Shown piece by piece: positions 9,459 to 19,085 of a stretch of 64,000 bases of DNA; the first letter of the stretch is position 1, and each line of letters begins with the position of its first letter. This DNA is from Streptomyces sp. TG1A-60. Its GTDB lineage: Bacteria; Actinomycetota; Actinomycetes; Streptomycetales; Streptomycetaceae. Under the pieces are notes generated by a model, which did not search any database, was not told the DNA's origin, and saw nothing but the letters and a program-made list of their open reading frames with translations. The position numbers and the translations under genes are program-made. The stretch is taken from positions 4,092,001-4,156,000 of the forward strand of contig NZ_CP147520.1 in the NCBI RefSeq assembly GCF_037201975.1. The letters are read 5' to 3'.

Positions 9459-10904
9459 GTGCCGAACGCCAACGAAGACATCAGCGCCCTCAGTCAGGTA
9501 CAGCGCCGCGCGGTGAGTGAACTGCTGCGAGTGTCCCCTGTCGCCGACGACCTCGCCCGCCGATTCCAGGAGGCCGGGTTCTCCCTCGCCCTGGTCGGCG
9601 GTTCGGTCAGGGACGCGCTGCTGGGCCGACTCGGCAACGACCTGGACTTCACCACGGACGCACGTCCCGAGGACGTGCTGAAGATCGTCCGACCCTGGGC
9701 GGACGCCGTCTGGGAGGTCGGGATCGCTTTCGGCACGGTGGGGGCACAGAAGGACGGCTACCAGATCGAGGTCACGACCTACCGCTCCGAGGCATACGAC
9801 AGGACCTCGCGCAAGCCCGAGGTGTCGTACGGCGACTCGATCGAGGAAGACCTCGTACGTCGTGACTTCACCGTGAACGCGATGGCGGTGGCGCTCCCCG
9901 AGAAGGAGTTCATCGACCCGCACGGCGGGCTCGAGGATCTCTCTGCGCGTGCGCTGCGCACCCCCGGCACTCCTGAGGAGTCATTCTCCGACGACCCGCT
10001 GCGCATGATGCGGGCCGCGCGTTTCGCCGCGCAGCTGGACTTCGAGGTGGCCCCCGAGGTCGTCTCCGCGATGACCGACATGGCCGGCCGCCTCGAGATC
10101 GTCTCGGCGGAGCGGGTGCGGGACGAGCTCAACAAGCTGATCCTCTCCGCCCACCCACGCAAGGGCCTGACCCTGCTCGTCGACGCCGGCCTCGCCGCGT
10201 ATGTCCTGCCCGAGCTGCCGGCTCTGCGGCTGGAGCGTGACGAGCACCACCGGCACAAGGACGTCTACGACCACACGCTGATCGTCCTGGAGCAGGCGAT
10301 CGCGTGGGAGGGGAGCGGACCGGACCTCACGCTCCGGCTCGCCGCGCTGCTGCATGACATCGGCAAGCCCCGCACGCGCCGCTTCGAGAAGGACGGCCGG
10401 GTCTCCTTCCACCACCACGAGGTGGTGGGCGCCAAGATGACCAAGAAACGCATGGCCGCCCTCAAGTACTCCAACGAGCTCATCAAGGATGTCTCGCGTC
10501 TGGTCGAACTCCACCTGCGCTTCCACGGGTACGGCACCGGCGAGTGGACGGACTCCGCCGTCCGCCGCTACGTGCGCGACGCGGGCCCTCTCCTCGACCG
10601 GCTCCACAAGCTCACCCGCTCCGACTGCACCACGCGGAACAAGCGCAAGGCGAATGCCCTGTCCCGCGCGTACGACGGTCTGGAGGAGCGCATCGCTCAG
10701 CTCCAGCAGCAGGAGGAACTGGATGCCATCCGCCCGGACCTCGACGGCAACCAGATCATGGAGATTCTGGGCGTCGGACCCGGCCCGGTGATCGGGCAGG
10801 CGTACAAGTTCCTGTTGGAGCTACGGCTGGAGAACGGGCCGATGGAGCACGACGAAGCGGTGGCGGCACTCAAGGAGTGGTGGAGCCAGGCGGCGCAGGT
10901 CTGA
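9459..10904 (+). CDS. pcnA: CCA tRNA nucleotidyltransferase / poly(A) polymerase family
   Basis: 481-aa class II nucleotidyltransferase that adds CCA (or A tails) to RNA 3' ends. LVGGSVRD at residues 46-52 and the metal-binding DLD at 61-63 form the catalytic head. VRRDFTVNAMA and DDPLRMMRAARFAAQL are family motifs, and an HD domain follows (RLAALLHDIGKP). The GTG start at 9459 gives VPNANEDIS; upstream in-frame codons are non-conserved. The Streptomyces enzyme was originally named a poly(A) polymerase but CCA-adding activity is reported for the family. Divergent from the murJ-side operon, as in M. tuberculosis (Rv3907c next to Rv3909-Rv3910). Confidence 0.92.
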   Translation: MPNANEDISALSQVQRRAVSELLRVSPVADDLARRFQEAGFSLALVGGSVRDALLGRLGNDLDFTTDARPEDVLKIVRPWADAVWEVGIAFGTVGAQKDGYQIEVTTYRSEAYDRTSRKPEVSYGDSIEEDLVRRDFTVNAMAVALPEKEFIDPHGGLEDLSARALRTPGTPEESFSDDPLRMMRAARFAAQLDFEVAPEVVSAMTDMAGRLEIVSAERVRDELNKLILSAHPRKGLTLLVDAGLAAYVLPELPALRLERDEHHRHKDVYDHTLIVLEQAIAWEGSGPDLTLRLAALLHDIGKPRTRRFEKDGRVSFHHHEVVGAKMTKKRMAALKYSNELIKDVSRLVELHLRFHGYGTGEWTDSAVRRYVRDAGPLLDRLHKLTRSDCTTRNKRKANALSRAYDGLEERIAQLQQQEELDAIRPDLDGNQIMEILGVGPGPVIGQAYKFLLELRLENGPMEHDEAVAALKEWWSQAAQV

Positions 10905-10940
10905 CGGCAGGTCCTCCGCCGCCTTCGGAGGGCAGTAGCA

Positions 10941-10972
10941 CGGCGCGGTGTTTCACGTGAAACACCGCGCCG
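10941..10972. terminator. 32-bp perfect palindrome with a ParB site at its core, between convergent genes
   Basis: The ParB site at 10950-10963 is extended on both sides (CGGCGCGGT on the left and its complement on the right) to a 32-bp palindrome. It lies 36 bp after pcnA and before the convergent MFS gene, so the RNA from either strand could fold into a GC-rich hairpin. No T tract. Terminator role inferred. Confidence 0.5.
10950..10963. other. parS, perfect
   Basis: GTTTCACGTGAAAC at the centre of a longer palindrome between the convergent pcnA and MFS genes. Confidence 0.95.
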
Positions 10973-11022
10973 CGCTGTCCTGCCGCCGAGCAGCGAGGGA
11001 GGCGCAGGCCCTGAGGGGCGCT

Positions 11023-11036
11023 GTTTCACGTGAAAC
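11023..11036. other. parS, perfect
   Basis: GTTTCACGTGAAAC, 73 bp from the previous site, also in a longer imperfect palindrome (GGGCG left, CGCCC right) just before the MFS stop. Confidence 0.95.
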
Positions 11037-11051
11037 ACCGCCCGCTCACGG

Positions 11052-12341
11052 TCACTGCCGTTTCGGCACTCCGAAGCGGGCCATGGTCACGGCGATCACT
11101 GCATAGATCACGGCCACGGTGATCACCAGAGCGGCGGAGCGGCCGTCGGCAGGGAGCATCAGGGCGGCCACGCCGGCGGCGCCGACGAAGGCCACGTTGA
11201 ACAGAACGTCGTAGAGGGAGAAGATCCGGCCCCGATAGCCGTCGTCGACCGAGGACTGGACGATGGTGTCCGTGGCGATCTTCGCTCCTTGTGTGACGAG
11301 GCCCAGGACGAACGCCGCGGTCAGCATGGGCGCTTCCGTGAAGGGCAGGCCGAGTGCCGGCTCCAGCACGGCGGCGGCCGCTGCGCAGGTGACGATCCAG
11401 AGACCCGGACCCAACCGCCCGGCCGTCCAGGGTGTCACGACCGCCGCGGTGAAGAACCCCGCCCCGGAGACTCCCACGGCGAGGCCGAGAAGAGCCAGCC
11501 CCTCTTCCGAGTCGGACGCGCCGGGACTGTCGGACGACCAGGCGTACCGGCAGAGCATGAGCACCATGACCGTCAGGGCGCCGTAGCAGAACCGCATCAG
11601 TGTCATCGAGGCCAGTGCCCAGGCCGCCACCCTCCGCCGTGGCTCGATGAGATGCCGCAGGCCCCCGACCAGACCCCGAGCGGTACCGACCAGGGCCGCG
11701 CCCAGCCGAGGCTGTACCAACTCGCGGTTCGGCCCGAGTAGTTCCCGGGTGATACGCAGTGAGGCGAGGGCCGCGCACAGGTACAGGGCGGAGCCGAGGA
11801 GGACCACCGCGGCGTCGGAGTCCGAGGCGGCCAACCGTACGACGAAGGCGAGTCCGCCGCCCGCGGTCGCGGCGAGCGTTCCGGCCGTCGGGGAGAGCGA
11901 GTTGGCGATCACCAGGCGGTCGGGGTCCACAACGCGGGGCAGCGCGGCGGAGAGTCCCGCCAGGACGAACCGGTTGACCGCCGTGACGCACAGCGCGGAG
12001 ACGTAGAACAACCAGTCGGGTGCATGGCTCAGGATCAGGACGGCTGTCACGGATGCCAGCAGGGTGCGCAGCAGGTTTCCGTACAACAGCATCTGGCGCC
12101 GCCGCCAGCGGTCCAGAAGGACGCCTGCGAAGGGGCCGACGAGAGAGTACGGAAGGAGCAGGACCGCCATCGCGGAGGCGATCGCGGCTGCCGAGGTCTG
12201 CTTCTCGGGCGAGAAGACCACGTACGTGGCGAGCGCGACCTGATAGACGCCGTCGGCTCCCTGGGAGAGCAGGCGCACGGCGAGCAGACGCCGGAAGTCC
12301 TGGAAGCGGAGCAGGACCCGCAGGTCACGCGCGACGGACAT
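11052..12341 (-). CDS. MFS transporter
   Basis: 429-aa major facilitator with about twelve hydrophobic helices. The family signature between helices 2 and 3 is visible as GVLLDRWRRRQMLLYGN. The start MSVARDLRVLLRF is chosen at 12341; five upstream in-frame residues are unlikely. Substrate cannot be told from sequence. Convergent with pcnA across two parS sites, and downstream of, in the same direction as, the inositol phosphate synthase gene (79-bp gap), so read-through is possible. Confidence 0.85.
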   Translation of the reverse strand: MSVARDLRVLLRFQDFRRLLAVRLLSQGADGVYQVALATYVVFSPEKQTSAAAIASAMAVLLLPYSLVGPFAGVLLDRWRRRQMLLYGNLLRTLLASVTAVLILSHAPDWLFYVSALCVTAVNRFVLAGLSAALPRVVDPDRLVIANSLSPTAGTLAATAGGGLAFVVRLAASDSDAAVVLLGSALYLCAALASLRITRELLGPNRELVQPRLGAALVGTARGLVGGLRHLIEPRRRVAAWALASMTLMRFCYGALTVMVLMLCRYAWSSDSPGASDSEEGLALLGLAVGVSGAGFFTAAVVTPWTAGRLGPGLWIVTCAAAAAVLEPALGLPFTEAPMLTAAFVLGLVTQGAKIATDTIVQSSVDDGYRGRIFSLYDVLFNVAFVGAAGVAALMLPADGRSAALVITVAVIYAVIAVTMARFGVPKRQ

Positions 12342-12420
12342 GGGGCACAGCCTCACATACGGGGAGGGTCCCCGGTCGCACGACCCGGGGACCCATCAAC
12401 AGCCCAGAAGGCGAGCCTGT

Positions 12421-13503
12421 CTAGCGCTCGACCTCGCCCCTGATGAACTTCTCGACGCTCTCGCGGGCCTCGTCGTCGAAGTACTGCACCGGCGGGGACT
12501 TCATGAAGTACGAGGACGCCGACAGGATCGGGCCGCCGACGCCGCGGTCCTTGGCGATCTTCGCGGCGCGCAGTGCGTCGATGATGACACCGGCGGAGTT
12601 CGGGGAGTCCCAGACCTCGAGCTTGTACTCGAGGTTCAGCGGGACGTCACCGAAGGCACGGCCCTCGAGGCGGACGTACGCCCACTTGCGGTCGTCGAGC
12701 CAGGCGACGTAGTCGGACGGGCCGATGTGGACGTTCTTCTCACCGAGCTCCCGGTCGGGGATCTGCGAGGTGACGGCCTGAGTCTTGGAGATCTTCTTGG
12801 ACTCCAGGCGGTCGCGCTCCAGCATGTTCTTGAAGTCCATGTTGCCGCCGACGTTCAGCTGCATCGTGCGGTCCAGGACCACGCCCCGGTCCTCGAACAG
12901 CTTCGCCATGACGCGGTGCGTGATGGTGGCACCGACCTGCGACTTGATGTCGTCCCCGACGATCGGGACGCCCGCCTCGGTGAACTTGTCAGCCCACTCC
13001 TTGGTGCCGGCGATGAAGACCGGAAGGGCGTTGACAAAGGCGACCTTGGCGTCGATGGCGCACTGGGCGTAGAACTTCGCCGCGTCCTCGGAACCGACGG
13101 GCAGGTAGCAGACGAGGACGTCGACCTGCCTGTCCTTGAGGACCTGGACCACGTCGACCGGGGTCTCGGCGGACTCCTCGATGGTCTCGCGGTAGTACTT
13201 GCCGAGGCCGTCGAGGGTGTGGCCGCGCTGCACAGTCACACCGGTGCCCGGCACGTCACAGATCTTGATGGTGTTGTTCTCGGAGGCGCCGATGGCGTCC
13301 GCGAGGTCGAGCCCGACTTTCTTGGCGTCGACATCGAAGGCGGCGACGAACTCCACGTCACGGACGTGGTAGTCACCGAACTGCACGTGCATGAGGCCGG
13401 GGACCCTGGACGCCGGGTCGGCGTCCTTGTAGTACTCGACTCCCTGCACCAGCGACGCAGCGCAGTTGCCCACGCCGACGACGGCTACGCGAACCGAACC
13501 CAT
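12421..13503 (-). CDS. ino1: Inositol-3-phosphate synthase (myo-inositol-1-phosphate synthase)
   Basis: 360-aa NAD-dependent enzyme converting glucose-6-phosphate to inositol-3-phosphate, the first step to mycothiol and phosphatidylinositol in actinobacteria. N-terminal Rossmann motif [20 protein letters not shown]. Conserved central segments [17 protein letters not shown] and [12 protein letters not shown]-terminal [16 protein letters not shown]. The start MGSVRVAVV is at 13503. A PadR regulator begins upstream in the same orientation, the same pairing as Rv0046c-Rv0047c, so this gene may be its target. Confidence 0.93.
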   Translation of the reverse strand: MGSVRVAVVGVGNCAASLVQGVEYYKDADPASRVPGLMHVQFGDYHVRDVEFVAAFDVDAKKVGLDLADAIGASENNTIKICDVPGTGVTVQRGHTLDGLGKYYRETIEESAETPVDVVQVLKDRQVDVLVCYLPVGSEDAAKFYAQCAIDAKVAFVNALPVFIAGTKEWADKFTEAGVPIVGDDIKSQVGATITHRVMAKLFEDRGVVLDRTMQLNVGGNMDFKNMLERDRLESKKISKTQAVTSQIPDRELGEKNVHIGPSDYVAWLDDRKWAYVRLEGRAFGDVPLNLEYKLEVWDSPNSAGVIIDALRAAKIAKDRGVGGPILSASSYFMKSPPVQYFDDEARESVEKFIRGEVER

Positions 13504-13547
13504 TCCGGTTGCTCCCTGTGTGTACGAGTGAGGTCCTGGCAGGGACC

Positions 13548-14228
13548 TCACATGGTGGTGTCGCCGGGCGCATCCGGCCCGGGGGTGTCCCCGGGCCGGG
13601 GCAGGGCGCCCGGCGCTCCCTCTGTGGTGTCGTGAGCGGGTTCTCCATGGCCGGGACCTTTCAGGTCCCGGCCCGCCCGCTCGCTCTCGATGAGCTCGTT
13701 AAGCCAGCGCACTTCGCGCTCCACGGACTCCATCCCGTGGCGCTGGAGCTCAAGCGTGTAGTCGTCGAGGCGCTCGCGGGTGCGCGCCAGGGAGGCGCGC
13801 ATCTTCTCCAGCCGCTCCTCCAAGCGGCTGCGACGGCCCTCCAGGACGCGCATGCGCACATCACGGGAGGTCTGCCCGAAGAACGCGAAGCGAGCGGCGA
13901 AGTGCTCGTCCTCGTAGGCGTCGGGACCCGTCTGCGAGAGCAGCTCCTCGAAGTGCTCCTTACCTTCTGCCGTCAACCGGTAGACGATCTTGGCGCGGCG
14001 GCCTGTGAGCGCGGCGGCTGGAGCATCGTCCGGGGTGCTCCCCGGTTCCTCGATCAACCAGCCGTTGGCGACCAGCGTCTTGAGGCAGGGGTAGAGCGTC
14101 CCGTAACTGAACGCACGGAACACGCCCAGCGACGTGTTGAGTCGTTTGCGCAGCTCATAGCCGTGCATCGGGGCTTCGCGGAGCAGGCCGAGGACGGCGA
14201 ACTCGAGCATCCCGGAGCGTCGGCTCAT
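13548..14228 (-). CDS. PadR-family transcriptional regulator
   Basis: 226 aa. N-terminal winged helix ([20 protein letters not shown], then [20 protein letters not shown]) is classic PadR. A helical dimerisation/coiled region follows at about 110-180 ([21 protein letters not shown]), then a Gly/Pro tail of about 40 residues. A strong inverted repeat at 14279-14299, 50 bp ahead of the start, is the likely autoregulatory operator. It is 44 bp upstream of ino1, so the two may be co-transcribed. Ligand unknown. Confidence 0.88.
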   Translation of the reverse strand: MSRRSGMLEFAVLGLLREAPMHGYELRKRLNTSLGVFRAFSYGTLYPCLKTLVANGWLIEEPGSTPDDAPAAALTGRRAKIVYRLTAEGKEHFEELLSQTGPDAYEDEHFAARFAFFGQTSRDVRMRVLEGRRSRLEERLEKMRASLARTRERLDDYTLELQRHGMESVEREVRWLNELIESERAGRDLKGPGHGEPAHDTTEGAPGALPRPGDTPGPDAPGDTTM

Positions 14229-14278
14229 CGTCGCCTCCCCTCTCCCCCTGGCCCTGTCGACACGCTTTATGCCGAGCT

Positions 14279-14299
14279 GATGTATCGACTCGATACATC
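14279..14299. promoter_or_regulatory. PadR operator candidate
   Basis: Perfect inverted repeat: half-site GATGTATCGA, one central base, then its complement. It holds the ATGT/ACAT ends typical of PadR boxes, though with an 11-base inner spacing rather than the usual 8. It is placed to occlude the padR promoter. The rest of the 14229-14601 gap shows no other gene; the PBP promoter must lie in its right half. Confidence 0.75.
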
Positions 14300-14601
14300 C
14301 AGACGATAGAACGCCCCTACGGATGCGACAAGTGGGGGCGTGGTGAACGGGATCACATCACCGATCAGTAGGATGCAAGTTGCCTGATTTGGGGTGAAGT
14401 TCGGTGCTCGGTGGGTTTTGGCGGTGCGTAGTCTGTGCGGCATGCACACCACTGGGAACCGAGTGACGTTTGAGCACGTCGTCGTCCTGGATGCGGTACG
14501 GATGAATGCCTGCACGACCGCATCCGTACTTCGGGGGGACCGGAAGCCAGCCGCCGTTTCCAGGCGCGCACGGGTGCGCCTGCCCGAGGAGTAATCGTTC
14601 G

Positions 14602-17265
14602 ATGAGCGAGCACCGTCGCAAACCGCCGCAGCCGCAGGGAGGCGGACGTGCCGCGGCCCGACGCGGCCAGTCGGCGTCCTCCGGCCGCCGCGCGGCACCG
14701 CGGGGCGCCACCGGGTCACTTTCCGACACCTACGGCTCGGGGGGTGAGGAGACCCAGTACGAGGGTCGTGCTGCGGCTCGACGGGCGGCGCAGAGAAGTA
14801 CCGGCGCCGGTACCGGTGGTGGCCGTCGCGGAACGGCCGAACCTGCCGGGCGCGGCCCGGGCCGTGGCCGTGGACACCCCGCCCCGCCCGGTAAGAAGCG
14901 TTTTATCGACTATCCGCGCGTAGGGAAGTACGGGGCGATGCGCTGGGTCCCCTCATGGCGCCAGGTGACGGGGCTGTTCATCGGGTTCTTCGGATGCCTG
15001 GTGGCGGCGGCCGGCATCGGATACGCGGTCGTGGCCGTACCCGACCCGGCCCAGGCCGCGACGGCCCAGAACAACGTCTACTACTGGTCGGACGGCTCCC
15101 AGATGGTCGCGACCGGTGGTGAGGTCAACCGCCAGATCATCGCGTACGAGAAGATCCCCAAAGAGATGCGGTACGCCGTCATGTCGGCGGAGAACAAGAC
15201 GTTCGAGACCGACAGCGGCGTCGACCCCATGGGTATCGCCCGTGCCGTCGTCAACATGGCCAAGGGTGGTCAGACGCAGGGTGGTTCGACCATCACTCAG
15301 CAGTATGTGAAGAACGCCATGCTCGACGACCAGTCGCAGACCCTGTCGCGGAAGGTCAAGGAACTCTTCATCTCGGTCAAGGTGGGCACCTCGGTCGAGA
15401 AAGAAGAGATCATGCGAGGCTACCTGAACACCGCGTACTACGGACGTGGTGCCTATGGGATCCAGGCGGCCGCCCGCACGTACTTCGGCAAGGACGCGGA
15501 CGAACTCAACGCGAGCCAGTGCTCCTTCCTCGCCGCGGTCCTCAAGGGGGCCACCTACTTCGACCCGGCCGGCGCGACGTCGATCGACCCGGCGGCCTCG
15601 GCGCAGGCCAACCTCAAGCGGGCCAGGGAGCGCTGGAGCTGGATCCTCGACGAGATGGTCAAGGACAAGCACCTGCCGGCGACCGAGCGGGCGAAGTACA
15701 CCGAGTTCCCCAAGATCCAGAGTCCTCGGTCCAACGCCCAGCTGGGCGGCCAGATCGGCTACCTCGTCGACACGGCCAAGGGATACATTCTCAACAACAC
15801 CGATATCACGCAGAAGAAGCTCGAGCAGGGCGGCTACGAGATCCACACGACCTTCGACAAGAACAAGGTCAAGGAACTCGAGAAGGCCGTGGCGAAGGTC
15901 CGCAAGGAGAACATCAAGCCCGACCTGCGCCCGGACACCGATACCCATGTGCAGTTCGGTGGCGCGTCGGTGAACCCGGAGTCGGGCGCCATCGAGGCGA
16001 TCTACGGCGGTGTGGATGCCACCAAGCACTTCACCAACAACGCCGACGTCACCGGCGCACAGGTCGGTTCGACATTCAAGCCCTTCGTCCTGGCGGCAGC
16101 CATGACGTGGGGCAAGCGCGACCCCGATCTCGGGGAGACGCAGGCGCAGGACGAGCGCACCATCGTCTCACCGAGGAGCCTCTACAGCGGCAAGAACAAC
16201 CTCAAGATCAAGGACTACAAGGGCGACATCTGGACCAACGAGGAGAACAAGGAGTGGCTGCAGGCCAACGACGACGACGCGTCGTACGGCAGCCCGCCGA
16301 AGTACCAGATCGACCTGCGTGAGGCGATGCGGGTCTCGGCGAACTCCGCCTTCGTGCAGCTGGGAATGGACGTCGGTCTGGACCGGGTGAAGGAAGCAGC
16401 CCTGGAAGCTGGTCTCAAGGAAGGCAGCCTCACCGGCACCAGCTACCCGTCCTTCTCGATCGGTATCTCCGATCCCAGTGCGATCCGTATGGCGGGCTCG
16501 TACGCGACCTTCGCCGCCAGCGGAAAGCAGAACGAGCCGTTCTCCGTCAAGACGGTCGAGTACGAGGGTCTGACCATGTTCGACCACGACGACATCGCCG
16601 ATCCCAAGCGGGCCTTCACCACGGAGGTCGCTGACAACGTCACCGACGTCCTCAAGACCGTCGTCGACGAGGGGACCGGCTCCTCGGCCCAGCTGCCCGG
16701 CCGTGAGGTGGCGGGCAAGACCGGTACCACCGACGGCAACAAGTCGGCCTGGTTCGTCGGGTACACCCCGCAGTTGTCGACCGCGATCAGCATGTACCGC
16801 ATGGACGACGACGAGGCCAACAAGAACCGGACGTTCTTGGAGATGTACGGCACCGGTGGCCAGGCGACGATCCACGGTGCCTCGTTCCCGGCCGAGATCT
16901 GGCACGACTACATGGAGGACGCGCTCAAGGGCGTGCCGCCGAAGGCCTTCCCGGAGCCTGAGCCGATCGGTGAGATCGTCAACGAAGAGCCGGACCCGAC
17001 GCCAAACCCGACGGTGACCGAGTCCGAGAAGGAGAGCCCCGAGCCGAGCCCGTCGCCGACCGAGAGTGAGATCCTGCCCTCACCGTCGCCCAGCGAGACC
17101 TGCACCAACCCGTTCGATCCCACCTGTCAGGCAACCGGTGGTACGGACCCGGGCGGGACGGCCACTGGTGGCGTCGATGGTGGAGTGACACCGGCACCGA
17201 CGGAGTCGGAGGAGGATACGAGGGGCAACCAGAACGGGGGTTTCCTCGGAGGCCCCAGTGGGTGA
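14602..17265 (+). CDS. Class A penicillin-binding protein (bifunctional GT51/transpeptidase)
   Basis: 887-aa peptidoglycan polymerase and cross-linker. Basic cytoplasmic N-terminus rich in Arg/Gly/Ala (1-110), one membrane anchor (VTGLFIGFFGCLVAAAGIGY), GT51 domain with the catalytic Glu in SAENKTFETD and the GGSTITQQYVKN motif. The transpeptidase has GSTFKPF (SxxK serine), SANSAF (SxN) and GKTGTTDGN (KTG). The C-terminus is a Pro/Ser/Glu-rich extracellular tail (PSPTESEILPSPSPSE). Start is the ATG 14602 (MSEHRRKPP) with GAGGAG upstream. Same position as ponA1 next to ino1-padR in M. tuberculosis. Divergent from padR. Confidence 0.93.
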   Translation: MSEHRRKPPQPQGGGRAAARRGQSASSGRRAAPRGATGSLSDTYGSGGEETQYEGRAAARRAAQRSTGAGTGGGRRGTAEPAGRGPGRGRGHPAPPGKKRFIDYPRVGKYGAMRWVPSWRQVTGLFIGFFGCLVAAAGIGYAVVAVPDPAQAATAQNNVYYWSDGSQMVATGGEVNRQIIAYEKIPKEMRYAVMSAENKTFETDSGVDPMGIARAVVNMAKGGQTQGGSTITQQYVKNAMLDDQSQTLSRKVKELFISVKVGTSVEKEEIMRGYLNTAYYGRGAYGIQAAARTYFGKDADELNASQCSFLAAVLKGATYFDPAGATSIDPAASAQANLKRARERWSWILDEMVKDKHLPATERAKYTEFPKIQSPRSNAQLGGQIGYLVDTAKGYILNNTDITQKKLEQGGYEIHTTFDKNKVKELEKAVAKVRKENIKPDLRPDTDTHVQFGGASVNPESGAIEAIYGGVDATKHFTNNADVTGAQVGSTFKPFVLAAAMTWGKRDPDLGETQAQDERTIVSPRSLYSGKNNLKIKDYKGDIWTNEENKEWLQANDDDASYGSPPKYQIDLREAMRVSANSAFVQLGMDVGLDRVKEAALEAGLKEGSLTGTSYPSFSIGISDPSAIRMAGSYATFAASGKQNEPFSVKTVEYEGLTMFDHDDIADPKRAFTTEVADNVTDVLKTVVDEGTGSSAQLPGREVAGKTGTTDGNKSAWFVGYTPQLSTAISMYRMDDDEANKNRTFLEMYGTGGQATIHGASFPAEIWHDYMEDALKGVPPKAFPEPEPIGEIVNEEPDPTPNPTVTESEKESPEPSPSPTESEILPSPSPSETCTNPFDPTCQATGGTDPGGTATGGVDGGVTPAPTESEEDTRGNQNGGFLGGPSG

Positions 17266-17285
17266 CTCCTTGCCCGGCAGAACGT

Positions 17286-17299
17286 GTTTCACGTGAAAC
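17286..17299. other. parS, perfect
   Basis: GTTTCACGTGAAAC, 20 bp after the PBP stop; its last base is the first base of the PBP terminator stem. Confidence 0.95.
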
Positions 17300-17335
17300 A
17301 GCGGCCATCGCACCGATCAGGTGCGGTGGCCGCTG
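17299..17335 (+). terminator. Terminator of the PBP gene
   Basis: 16-bp stem (left CAGCGGCCATCGCACC, right arm pairs with one G-T wobble) and a 5-base loop; no T tract. Abuts the parS site. Confidence 0.75.
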
Positions 17336-17376
17336 CCATGTCCGGAGAGAGACATGGACGGAACGAATGTCGGCAT

Positions 17377-17390
17377 GTTTCACGTGAAAC
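17377..17390. other. parS, perfect
   Basis: GTTTCACGTGAAAC between the PBP terminator and the GT87 gene, 91 bp from the previous site. Confidence 0.95.
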
Positions 17391-17461
17391 ATGAGAGGCG
17401 CACTCGACGGGGTGCAGTGGTGGTCGGCGTATTCCCAGGCGCGTACGGCAGGATGTGCGGC

Positions 17462-18961
17462 ATGCCCAGTGCAGAGACGACGCGAGTGAGCGTGGACGAG
17501 CCGGAGCCGGTGCGGCCGACCAAAGAGGACGAGGTCGCTTCGACCGGCAGTGAGCTGATCGGCGGCCCGATCGGGCGGCGTGCGCTGCTCGGTGCGTCCT
17601 GGTGGACGCCCGTACGGGTCGTCGCACTCGTGGCAATCGGCATGTTCGCGCTGGGCATGGTGCAGAAGCTGCCGTGCTACGACGGAGCCTGGTTCTTCGG
17701 AGCCAGCTCCCAGTACACGCACGCGTGCTACTCGGACATCCCGCACCTCTATCAGGGGCGAGGGTTCGCCGACGGGCTCGTGCCGTACTTCGACAAGATC
17801 CCTGGCGACATGGAGTACCTCGAGTACCCCGTGCTGACCGGCGTGTTCATGGAGGTCGCCGCCTGGCTCACCCCGGGCCGCGGGTCCATCCAGGAACAAG
17901 AACAGTGGTACTGGATGGTCAACGCCGGGATGCTGATGGCGTGTGCGGCGGTCATCGCCGTCTGCTCCGCGCGCATCCATCGCCGGCGCCCCTGGGACGG
18001 CCTTCTGGTGGCCCTGGCGCCCGCTTTCGCGCTGACCGCCACCATCAACTGGGACCTCCTCGCTGTGGCCCTGCTGGCCGCCGCGATGCTGATGTGGTCG
18101 CGCGGCCGTCCCCTCGCCTTCGGTGTGCTCATCGGTCTTGCCACGGCCGCCAAGTTCTATCCGTTCCTGGTGCTCGGACCGCTTTTCGTACTGTGCTGGC
18201 GAGCGGGCAAGTGGCGGGCGTACGGGACCGCGCTGCTCGGTGCCGTCGGGGCCTGGCTCGCGGTGAATCTCCCGGTGATGCTTCTGGCCCCCGACGGATG
18301 GGCGAAGTTCTACCGCTTCAGCCAGGAGCGCGGCGTCGACTTCGGTTCCCTCTTCCTCGTGATCTCCCAGCGGACGAACATCCAGATCACCCCCGAGACG
18401 GCGAACGCGTACGCGATGGTCTCGATGGTGCTCGTCTGCGCGGGCATCGCCGCGCTCACACTGACCGCCCCGCGCCGCCCGCGCTTCGCGCAGCTCGCTT
18501 TCCTGATCGTCGCGGCCTTCATCCTCACCAACAAGGTCTACTCGCCGCAGTACGTGCTCTGGCTGGTGCCCCTCGCCGCGCTGGCTCGGCCCCGCTGGCG
18601 GGACTTCCTGATCTGGCAGGCCTGCGAGGTCGCGTACTTCCTGGGGATCTGGATGTACCTCGCGTACACGACCAGCGGCGAAGCCCACAAGGGCCTGCCC
18701 GCCGAGGGCTACCAACTTGCCATCTTGGCACACCTGTTGGGGACGCTTTATCTGTGTGTCGTGGTCGTCCGGGACATCTTCATGCCGGAACGGGACGTGG
18801 TACGCCGAGCCGGTGACGACGATCCGTCCGGCGGGGTGCTCGACGGTGCGGAGGATGTGCACGTGTACGGCGCGGCGGCTCCTCCCTCGCGGCACGCGAC
18901 GCGCTTCGACGGACCACAGGTGGAATGGGGCAGCCGTGACCCGGGAGGCGGTTCGCTCTGA
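17462..18961 (+). CDS. GT87 (DUF2029) integral membrane glycosyltransferase
   Basis: 499-aa polytopic protein with roughly ten helices. The first extracytoplasmic loop is conserved (CYDGAWFFGASSQYTHACYSD, YFDKIPGDMEYLEYPVLTG) and holds acidic residues expected of a GT-C, polyprenyl-phosphate-sugar-dependent transferase. The family includes actinobacterial mannosyltransferases; the acceptor here is unknown. Start ATG 17462 (MPSAETTRV); ATG 17453 is possible. Position next to the class A PBP matches Rv0050-Rv0051. A parS lies just upstream. Confidence 0.85.
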   Translation: MPSAETTRVSVDEPEPVRPTKEDEVASTGSELIGGPIGRRALLGASWWTPVRVVALVAIGMFALGMVQKLPCYDGAWFFGASSQYTHACYSDIPHLYQGRGFADGLVPYFDKIPGDMEYLEYPVLTGVFMEVAAWLTPGRGSIQEQEQWYWMVNAGMLMACAAVIAVCSARIHRRRPWDGLLVALAPAFALTATINWDLLAVALLAAAMLMWSRGRPLAFGVLIGLATAAKFYPFLVLGPLFVLCWRAGKWRAYGTALLGAVGAWLAVNLPVMLLAPDGWAKFYRFSQERGVDFGSLFLVISQRTNIQITPETANAYAMVSMVLVCAGIAALTLTAPRRPRFAQLAFLIVAAFILTNKVYSPQYVLWLVPLAALARPRWRDFLIWQACEVAYFLGIWMYLAYTTSGEAHKGLPAEGYQLAILAHLLGTLYLCVVVVRDIFMPERDVVRRAGDDDPSGGVLDGAEDVHVYGAAAPPSRHATRFDGPQVEWGSRDPGGGSL

Positions 18962-18979
18962 GCGAACAGAACTCGGTCA

Positions 18980-19031
18980 TGCGAAGCAGAGGGCCGTACA
19001 CGGGTTTCCGTGTACGGCCCTCTGCTTCGCA
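18980..19031. terminator. Bidirectional terminator, 24-bp perfect stem
   Basis: A perfect 24-bp inverted repeat with a 4-base loop (GTTT) between the convergent GT87 and alanine racemase-like genes. Arms begin TGCGAAGCAGAGGGCC. Strong enough to stop transcription from both sides despite lacking a T tract. Confidence 0.88.
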
Positions 19032-19085
19032 CGGCGGTCGCTCCCGCCCGACGGCCAGCTCGGCCGCTCCCTGGAGAAGCAGAGT

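Noticed and set aside
16979..18895. 638-codon minus-strand open frame
   Set aside because: Antisense to the PBP tail and GT87 gene; low-complexity His/Arg/Gln sequence and no ribosome site.
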